A stretch of DNA of 64,000 bases from NCBI GenBank assembly GCA_029465975.1, contig CM055741.1:7033903-7097902 (forward strand), written 5' to 3'. The notes under the pieces are model-generated. The model did not search any database. It had not been told where the DNA came from and worked only from the letters and a program-made list of their open reading frames with translations. The stretch's first letter is position 1, and the number at the start of each line of letters is the position of its first letter. A program made the position numbers and the translations under genes. This DNA comes from Dallia pectoralis (taxonomy: Eukaryota > Chordata > Actinopteri > Esociformes > Umbridae). This document shows, one piece after another, positions 56,791 to 64,000 of this stretch.

Positions 56791-57203
56791 CAGGATGTGA
56801 ACTCACCACATTTGTTACATCAACAAAAGTTTTTTGCAGATGTTTGAAAAAATTTTTAAACCCATTGACTAACCAAATTAACTTTAACTTTATATAAAAC
56901 ATATGTTTTCTCTCTATGACGCTACGCATATTCAAATGATACAAATAACTTTACATAAAACGTATGCACAGCCTACTTGCATAACTGCTTAGTAAAAAAT
57001 ATATATATATAGTGAGATGTAGGTGGAACAGAGTACTGGACAAGTAGGACCTTTGCCTAAATCTTTCTGTTGGTCAGACCACACAGGAATCACCAGAGAA
57101 ATGGAAGCAAAAAAAATGTTATTTTCCATTCAGTGTAGTACTGAAGCAAATGCCTTGTGTAAAAAAAAATTGAATTTTTCCAAATACAAAGTATTTAAAC
57201 AGT

Positions 57204-57440
57204 ATATGCAAATTCAGCTAACGGAGCAAATAACTAACATCAAGGAGAGTGTTGTACTACAGTGCTGTGAATACATGTGCAGTTAGCAGCGTGAGAGCTG
57301 AGCTTGGCTGCGGACAGACCCAGTGGACAGACCCAGTGGCCATTTTGTTTTCTTTCTGCAGTGAATTCAAAACACGGGTAATGATAGAGGAGAGGGGGAG
57401 GAGAAGACTACGCGCAGTGTGCAGTAACACTGGAATGTGA
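57204..57440 (+). promoter_or_regulatory. Intron 1 module 6
   Basis: GTGGCCATTTTG at 57336-57347, TTTCTTTCTGCAGTGAATTC, ACACGGGTAATG and GAGAGGGGGAGGAGAAGACT. An internal 13-bp tandem copy, ACAGACCCAGTGG, precedes the site and is absent from module 8. Confidence 0.65.
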
Positions 57441-57620
57441 ACAGAGGCTGTTGCATAACCGGATTTTATTTCCTCTTATTAGTTTTATATAAAAATAAAT
57501 TATATTATAAAGTTCCATAATCAGAAACACTGTATTCAAGCCAACTGCCGGTGTTAATTTCATAAAATAGATATTTATGTTGAAAAAATCTTTGAAAATG
57601 TATAATGGTGCACATGTAAC

Positions 57621-57882
57621 AGGAGTAGCTGTGCATTTGTGTGCATCAGTGTCATTGGAAGGTGAGCGTAGCCTGCAGCTGTGTCTCCCTAGAGCTGTAA
57701 CTTTACACACTCGACGTAAAGTACTCTGTGCTCAACGGACGTCGTAACATTTCTGTGATGTTTGTCATGTGATATCAGGCTGCACGTTGAAGAGAAAACG
57801 TGCTTACAGGAAGTAAAAGGCCTATGGGGTGGGGCATCTAGCAACGTGGCCTATTTATAAAGCTGTCTGCAGTATACTGCAG
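57621..57882 (+). promoter_or_regulatory. 262-bp invariant palindrome-rich block, copy A
   Basis: Identical to 60507-60768 except one base. It contains CGACGT...ACGTCG arms (57712-57753), a hairpin GCACGTT-8-AACGTGC (57782-57803), CTATTTATAA at 57851-57860 (a perfect MEF2-type or TATA-like site) and the perfect 16-base palindrome CTGCAGTATACTGCAG (57867-57882). Just downstream is ACAATAA-5-TTATTGT. Confidence 0.6.
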
Positions 57883-59089
57883 GTTGTCCAGGCAGCGATG
57901 CATCAACATTGGTACAATAATTCAGTTATTGTGCCTGGAATTTAACGAGTTTACTAGTTCCTGCTGAACGGTCTGAAATCGCCTTGCTCAATTGAGTATG
58001 CCGGGTGTAAAATTAAATGTTATAAATCTTGCTTTCTGCCAATTTTGTGGGGAAAGAAGATGACGAACAGCCTCCTCAACTGACTATTATTGAATATTTA
58101 TCGTCTCGATAATGTGTTAATTGTATCTACAGTGTCATCTACAGTGTTCCGCAACGATTGGTAAAGGTTTCATTAAGTTAACAAAAACTGCATCATTTCA
58201 TTATTTCTGCATATGATAATGTATTTTAGACCATCACCTTGCTATTGCAAATTAGGGATTGTTTTTTTTATCAATTTATTTTCCTTATCTGGGATTTGTC
58301 TGTTAGATTAATACAATCAGCTCCACACTTCCAGGTTATTGGAACTTCTAAATATTTTCATAGTTTAAAACAACAATACCATCTTCTCAACCAACCAGAG
58401 TTTTGTCCGTCTGGACATTTGAAAGTTGGTTTTGTAATGAGAGATTTGTTTTGGGTCGGCTCTAGAGAATGCTAAATAAATTGCAATAATAATACAAAGC
58501 CTATGAGAGAAATTTAGAGTCATGCGTTGCATTTGGTAAGCGCACCTAAGAAGCATTTTGAAACACATCTGCAAAACCGGCGTTCATGGAGTTTGTTGGG
58601 GAATTTGTTATGTGGTTGGGTTGATTATTAATGGAGCAGTCGAAAAGAAAAAAGGGCCTCCACCCACTACTGCCAAGTCATGGAGATGCGTACACCACCT
58701 TAAAGAACTAGTTGCATTACAATCCTTTGGATTACCGATATGTGTCACCAGGTTAGCATTGACTGCACAGTTGTTTTACAATGTAAATCCCTAGAGTCAC
58801 ATGGTACATTTTTGTTGTAGTCACCAACCATGAATCACTGCAGTGTAAAAGCACTGTGTCTGGGTGTGTATTGTAGACTTGAGAGCGCAAATGTAGATTT
58901 ATCTATAATTGAGTTATGGGAGCTAAAAGAGTGAATTCTGTGACGCTTAATACAATTAACCAAATTGAGCATCTTAAACTAACACAAAATAACGTGAGAT
59001 GGATGAAAAATGTATGCTTTCGTTAGAAAATTAACATAACCACATCATTATACACATAGAAAATAACGAATGTGCCTAGTCTAAATCAG

Positions 59090-59300
59090 CATACACAGCA
59101 AACAGAATATTGTTTCATACACTTGTTTGAATACATTCTAGCAGAGCAGCTTGAGGGCTCAGCCTGGCTGGGCACAGCAGGGCCGGTGGCCATTTTGTTT
59201 ATTTCTGCAGTGAATCCAGAACACGGGTAATGAAGGAGGAGTGGGGGAGGGTAGACTGTGCAGTGTGCCATAACATTGGAATTTGAACAATAGCATTGTA
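59090..59300 (+). promoter_or_regulatory. Intron 1 module 7
   Basis: GGTGGCCATTTTG at 59185-59197, TTTATTTCTGCAGTGAATCC, ACACGGGTAATG and GTGGGGGAGGGTAGACTGTG. Duplicate of module 5. Confidence 0.65.
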
Positions 59301-60117
59301 ACATAACAGGATGTGAATTCACCTCATCTGTTTTTATCTAGATAAGAATTTTCAGATGTTTGAAAGAATAAAACACTTTGACTGAAGTTACTGAAAATAC
59401 ATTTACTCAAGTTACAAAACTGTAACTTCAACTGTATATGGCAGTTTGTTTTAACTTTACGGTGCTTCGCTAATTCTAATAATTGAAATAACTTAATTAA
59501 CAGTATGAATTGCCTGCTTGCATAACCGCTTGGTAAAACATTTATTTATTATAGATGGGTTGCCTGTTGTATCATGCAGGTTAATTAAGGATTACACTGA
59601 TTGTTGTAAGGACTTAAAGTGTTGCGTTCACAGATGTGCCCACGAATGTTCCAGCTTATAATAATTTGACACATTTTTTACACTGTTGTGGAATTCTTTG
59701 GCCACGTTTATTTCTGGAATGGTTGTGAGATGTGAGTCGGAACAGGGTACTGGACCAAGTAGGTACTAGCCTAAACAATCACTCACCCACCCGAGAAAAG
59801 CATAGAAAGATATTTATTGGTATTTCTCTTTCAGTTTAGAAGTTCAGTTTATAGAATCCACGGTTAACACCTACTGCTGATGAGAAACCAATTATCTATC
59901 ACCAACATCTATCAATAAATCCTCTGGTATTTGTGATTCCAATCAGAATGATCTTGACCTGGATCATCAGAGCTAACAAACAAATTACTCTGAACAAGAT
60001 GAATCTACATAACTAAACCCCATATTAAGTAGTACAGAAGAAAAACATCTATGGCTACTAAAAGCAAATACATAATGTAAAAAAAACATAATTTTATACA
60101 TACACATTTATTAAATG

Positions 60118-60360
60118 ATATATGTAAATTCAGCTAACGGAGCAAATAACTAACATCAAGGAGAGTGTTGTACTACAGTGGTGTGAATACATGTGCAGTT
60201 AGCAGCGTGAGAGCTGAGCTTGGCTGCGCACAGCAGACCCGGTGGCCATTTTGTTTTCTTTCTGCAGTAAAATCAAAACGCGGGTAATGATAGAGGAGAG
60301 GGGCAGGAGAAGACTACGCGCAGTGTGCAGTAACACTGGAATGTGAACAGTGGCTGTTGC
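60118..60360 (+). promoter_or_regulatory. Intron 1 module 8
   Basis: GGTGGCCATTTTG at 60241-60253, TTTCTTTCTGCAGTAAAATC, ACGCGGGTAATG and GAGGGGCAGGAGAAGACTAC. Duplicate of module 6 with the G box interrupted by one C. Confidence 0.6.
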
Positions 60361-60506
60361 ATAACCGGATTTAATTTCCTCTTATTAGTTTTAGAAAAAG
60401 AAATTATGTTTTAAAGTTCCATAATCAGTAACACTGTATTCAAGCCAACTGCCAGTGTTAATTTTCAAAGTAATAAAATACATATTTATAATGATTCACA
60501 TGTAAA

Positions 60507-60768
60507 AGGAGTAGCTGTGCATTTGTGTGCATCAGTGTCATTGGAAGGTGAGCGTAGCCTGCAGCTGTGTCTCCCTAGAGCTGTAACTTTACACACTCGA
60601 CGTAAAGTACTCTGTGCTCAACGGACGTCGTAACATTTCTGTGATGTTTGTCATGTGATATCAGGCTGCACGTTGAAGAGCAAACGTGCTTACAGGAAGT
60701 AAAAGGCCTATGGGGTGGGGCATCTAGCAACGTGGCCTATTTATAAAGCTGTCTGCAGTATACTGCAG
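60507..60768 (+). promoter_or_regulatory. 262-bp invariant palindrome-rich block, copy B
   Basis: Gap-free match to 57621-57882. The only difference (A to C) falls in the 8-base loop of the GCACGTT/AACGTGC hairpin. The 16-base palindrome is at 60753-60768. Confidence 0.6.
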
Positions 60769-60929
60769 TCTGTCTAGGCAGCGATGCATCAACATTGGTA
60801 CAATAATTCAGTTATTGTGCCTGAAATTTAATGAGTTTACTAGTTCCTGCTGAACTGTCTGAAATTGCCCTGCTCCATTTAATATGTCGGGTGCTGTTTC
60901 TGTGGTGAAATAAGAGGATACAAATCGTG

Positions 60930-61880
60930 ATCAATCAAACGCATTTAATGAAGCCCCTTTTACATCTGCAGTTGTCACAAAGTACTTTTACAAAACACCG
61001 AACCCCAAATAGCACTCACCAAAAGGGTTGATTCACAATGCCTCGGAAAACTCTAACCGACGGTAGCCCCTGACATGGCTCAACATGGAGGAAGTCACTC
61101 CAGCCATTTTGCCTAGCATCAACCAAAGGGACACTAACCAATTGCAACCACACTGAAAGAGGGCAGAGTATCGCCCACTAAGTTTACTTCCATTGCACAA
61201 GGACAGCAATGTTGAACAACTCTAAGCCAGTAACTCTGTCAGAGAATGGCATTTGATAGGTGGACATCACAGTGGAGTTGAGAGTCCATCTGGCAAAGCC
61301 AGCAAGGGTTGATTGTATCACTGCCAACGAGCCTTTTTATTTATTGGGTCCTAAAATGACCGTTTCAGTTTTAAACGTTTAAAAGTATATAGTCATCTAC
61401 TTCCTTATGTCTGAAACATGCTTATTGAGAGATACATTTTTGGGGGCTTAGCCATGTTTAATCAAAATGCACAACTGTGTGTCGTCAGCATAACAGTGGA
61501 AATTGACATTGTGTCTTCGGATGTCATCACCCAAACAATAACAATACTAGTCTAAAAACTGAGCCTTGAGGAACACCCAACCATACATTTTATTTGTCAG
61601 GGCAGGCCATCCACACATCCAAACAGACATTTTTATGATAAGGTTTATACTAGGCAAGAACGTGTCCCAACATGGTTTTCCAATTTCCAAAAGAAGGGAA
61701 TGTTGTCCAAGGCAGTTTTAAAATCAAGAAGCAGATGCAGATCCTTTGTAGCCACCTTCACAAGTGCAGTCTCAGTGCTATGATTTGAAACCGGAATGGA
61801 ACATTTAATATTATTTGAGGGCAACAAGTTGTTCGGAAACCGAGTTTCTATGATTTTTTCGAGGAACCGGAGGTTCAATA
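60930..61880 (-). mobile_element. L2-like LINE fragment, reverse orientation
   Basis: Begins with the tail pattern (TCTGCAGTTGTCACAAAGTA) and further on, read on the minus strand, shows a GVPQGS-like remnant (GTTCCTCAAGGCTCAG, 61565-61580) and SNHSTETALVKVATKDLHLL followed by LDFKTALDN (61645-61800), the conserved start of the polymerase domain. Deleted and frameshifted. Confidence 0.75.
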
Positions 61881-62485
61881 TGATTGTTTAATATATCCTG
61901 ATTGACAAGAACTACTTTTAGTGAGTTTTGTACGCATCTCGCTTTTAGGGACTTATTAGTAGCCTACTCCCTCTATGTCCCTATGAACACTGAATTTTCA
62001 TTCCCAGATGACAGTTTCACAACGTTAATAGGATTTGTTTCTTTGGTTGAGGCAAATTTGGTGTACCTTTTTTCATTAATGCATTTTGCCTATCTAGGAT
62101 CAAGCTGTTAAACCAGGCAGATGTTATGGCTAATTATATATCTTTTTTTTTTACATTTATTCACACAGTAGTTTGTCTAACCATGTAGTTCAATAGAGGC
62201 AATATTTCTTTCATGTCTTGTCTCTTACGCTTCTGCAGGGCAGCTCCTCCACAAATTGTGTTTAGAAATAATGTTAAGTAATAGATTTAGTCATTTGTTG
62301 GGAGCTTTGCAAAGCCCTTATTTTTATGATGCACTTGTTAATGTAGCTCTTGGTATGGCATCCTTGTGTGAAGAGTTGGTTCTAAATGTGCTTTTTCTAC
62401 AATATTCTAACTGCACATCTCTCTAACATGAAATAGCCAAAGCTCCATTTTTGAATTAATAATAAAAACCTCTCCCCTCCCCCAG

Positions 62486-62539
62486 GTTATTGGAACCTGC
62501 TGGTGCCAAATCCATGATAGGAAATAACACTACCTCCAG
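62486..62539 (+). other. atf7ip: atf7ip noncoding exon 2 (54 nt)
   Basis: Preceded by a strong pyrimidine tract and CAG (TCTCCCCTCCCCCAG) and followed by CCAG with donor GTGAGC. It contains one ATG (62513), which after splicing opens a 9-codon upstream frame ending in TGA two bases before the main ATG. Confidence 0.6.
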
Positions 62540-62839
62540 GTGAGCTATTATTTATTTAAATGTTTTGCATCTTACATATTATTGAAGAATCACTCTTACT
62601 GGCACTAATGCTTATTTAACCATTATGAAAAAATACAGATAAATAAGTGAATTTGTTTTATAGCCTTTGTTTACTTTTTTGGCATCGATACCATAGGGAG
62701 CATGCATACATTAATGATAGAAGAAACATAAAAGAAAAATGAGATATTGAATTTTGCCCCAACACAGGAATACGTTAGACAATTGGAACTCTATACGGTA
62801 AATCTTACACGCGTTGCATAACCCTCCCTCACTGTTGCT

Positions 62840-63040
62840 AACGGAGCCTGTAACTAAGGTCCCTGATTGGCTGAGGAAAACGACCAATGAGAGAGAAGAG
62901 GATGAGGAGGAGGGGACAAAGCAGGGTAATGTTGCCGCTGTAGTCTGTGATAATGTCATATCCGTGCTGGTTGCAGACCGGTGTCGACCGCGCTTCACTC
63001 AAATCCGTGTCAACCAATTGAAGAAAGGGATAGTGTTCCT
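62840..63040 (+). promoter_or_regulatory. Possible alternative atf7ip promoter
   Basis: Two opposed CCAAT boxes (GATTGGCTG near 62863 and GACCAATGAG near 62881), a third CCAATTG near 63014 and a modest rise in CpG, about 470-670 bases before the coding exon. There is no TATA box. Confidence 0.3.
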
Positions 63041-63511
63041 CCAGTGAAAAGTTTAACTCCTATCAAACAGAGTTTTTGTCACTGTAGACCACATGGTTAC
63101 TTGAGTAGCCGCAGTCCTGAGGACAAAATGCTGTGAGCGAACATGCTGGACAAAACTTCCGTTGAGAGGCCGCCGGACTGCACACCGTTTTGTCAGACTT
63201 CAGCTGAGTCAGTCTTACAGCTCAAATTGACTGTTGTTGTATAGAATAGTTCTGTATGCAGAACACAGAGTGAAAAATAACCTTCCAGAATTAAACAAAG
63301 AAGGGGAACAAGAAACCCACAGGGTTCTACAGTGACCCCTGGTGGTGAATCTGCAACAGAGCCTCGGTTTGTATTAAACAGATTGCTTACCTGTAGCCAC
63401 TGTACTCTGTAGCTAGGTGGGTGGGGCATGTGCCTTTAGCGACCTTTTTGTAAACGTTCTTTTTTTACCTGCTTAACTAACAAGCCAATCCATGTCACTT
63501 TTCAGGTGAAA

Positions 63512-64000
63512 ATGGAAGTTGCTGTGGCGGAAGAGAAGAAGAAGATATTCCGAGCCCGAAAAACCATGAAGATAAGCGACCGCCAGCAACTGGAGTCCCT
63601 CCACAGCACATTGTCGTCCCCCGCCCCTTCCCTGTCCAATTCCTCCAATTCCAACTCCCCTTCTACCCCAAGCCCGTTGACTAATGGCACGCACACAGAG
63701 GACAGACAGAAGGTGGCAGACGGAGAGACGAACGACATCACAGACTCAAAAAACTCCCGTTCTACAACCCCGGTTTCCCCCGCCTGCCTAACTTCTCGGT
63801 CCCCTCCGCTTGCTCTGTCCCTATCGTTGTCCGCGTCTCCACCCAGCCCCGAAAACCCCAAAGCCAAGGAAGACACTAATCCCTCCCCTTCATCGCCCTT
63901 CCACAACATAAACGACATGCTGAAACAGATGGAGGAAGAGGGCAAGGAAGATGACAGTCCTACGGCCCTTTCCAATAAGGAGATGGAAAGGGAGCATACA
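63512..64000 (+). CDS. atf7ip: Activating transcription factor 7-interacting protein, N-terminal part (partial)
   Basis: Nuclear co-regulator (MCAF1/AM family) that binds SETDB1 and stabilises it for H3K9 trimethylation and silencing, and contacts MBD1 and transcription factors. The start, MEVAVAEEKKKIFRARKTMK then ISDRQQLESL, matches the vertebrate ATF7IP N-terminus, which as I recall reads KKVFKARKTMRVSDRQQLE. After that comes a Ser/Pro-rich disordered stretch (about 35-130) and an acidic, Lys/Glu-rich segment, as expected before the coiled coil, which lies beyond the window. The exon acceptor is at 63505, six bases before the ATG, which has a good Kozak context (AAAATGG). 163 codons are visible without a stop. 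Confidence 0.87.
   Translation, partial: MEVAVAEEKKKIFRARKTMKISDRQQLESLHSTLSSPAPSLSNSSNSNSPSTPSPLTNGTHTEDRQKVADGETNDITDSKNSRSTTPVSPACLTSRSPPLALSLSLSASPPSPENPKAKEDTNPSPSSPFHNINDMLKQMEEEGKEDDSPTALSNKEMEREHT

Larger units (their letters stand above)
56390..58880 (+). repeat. Unit A of a large tandem duplication
   Basis: Aligns with 58890-60900. Shared landmarks are GAGCTAAAAGAGT (56415 and 58921), AATACAATTAACCAAATTGA (56443 and 58949), AATCAGCATACA, module 5/7 and module 6/8. The first part is about 80% similar by eye at an offset near 2510, the second part about 95% at an offset near 2890. Confidence 0.8.
58890..60900 (+). repeat. Unit B of the large tandem duplication
   Basis: Partner of 56390-58880. 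About 390 bases at roughly 59500-59900 have no counterpart in unit A. Followed directly by a LINE fragment. Confidence 0.8.
45524..62485 (+). other. atf7ip: atf7ip intron 1 (about 17 kb)
   Basis: Holds no protein-coding gene. It contains eight or more repeated YY1-like modules, two reverse-oriented LINE fragments, a forward LINE fragment, a TATG microsatellite and a tandem duplication at 56.4-60.9 kb. The other stretches (48.7-51.1, 54.9-56.4 and 61.9-62.5 kb) are AT-rich and show nothing I can name. Confidence 0.5.

Noticed and set aside
46309..60360. Intron modules as snoRNA genes
   Set aside because: No convincing C/D boxes (RTGATGA with CTGA) or H/ACA boxes at the right spacing, and the conserved parts are the CCATTTTG core and G box, not guide-like segments.

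Overview
The window is vertebrate nuclear DNA from a bony fish, most likely a teleost. The evidence is: intron-bearing genes with GT-AG splice sites; three copies of a 147-residue fish-type myoglobin; orthologues of serhl, smim45, septin 3 and atf7ip; and a repeat load of Tc1/mariner, L2/Rex-like LINEs, Ty3/gypsy and long minisatellites. The style of the Tc1-like and LINE relics recalls salmoniform/esociform genomes, but that is a weak inference. There are no bacterial, organellar or CRISPR features.

Layout. 1-83: first coding exon of a myoglobin gene (minus strand, cut by the window edge), with its 5'UTR exon and TATA box near 1.1 kb. 3.98-6.86 kb: serhl, a 12-exon alpha/beta-hydrolase (plus). 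8.77-8.97 kb: smim45, a 66-residue membrane microprotein (plus). 10.07-12.16 kb: an unrecognised 696-codon ORF (plus). 12.8-21.3 kb: septin 3 with a noncoding first exon and nine coding exons (plus), holding an L2-like LINE relic in intron 2. 25.1-26.45 kb and 29.5-31.53 kb: two complete myoglobin genes (minus) in a roughly 4.4-kb tandem duplication. 26.7-28.3 and 32.3-34.7 kb: Ty3/gypsy debris. 36.1-40.7 kb: four different tandem-repeat arrays within 4.6 kb. 41.6-43.2 kb: Tc1-like elements nested in each other, then a LINE 3' end. 45.1-64.0 kb: promoter, noncoding exons and first coding exon of atf7ip (plus, continuing past the window).

How the parts relate. The myoglobin copies share the exon plan, a noncoding first exon spliced 3 nt before ATG, and a TATAAAAGG promoter, but their upstream regions differ, so different expression is plausible. 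Septin 3 is a GTP-binding filament protein typical of neurons. Atf7ip is a chromatin co-regulator that partners SETDB1. These genes do not form one pathway; they are neighbours by ancestral linkage (septin 3, smim45 and serhl relatives also lie together on human 22q13).

The most unusual signal is in the 17-kb first intron of atf7ip. At least eight diverged copies of a module, all in one orientation, pair a YY1-like GGYGGCCATTTTG or GGCAGCCATTTTG site with a G-rich box about 45-57 nt downstream. Two of these modules sit in a larger duplication that also carries a 262-bp palindrome-rich block, identical between its copies except for one base in a predicted hairpin loop.
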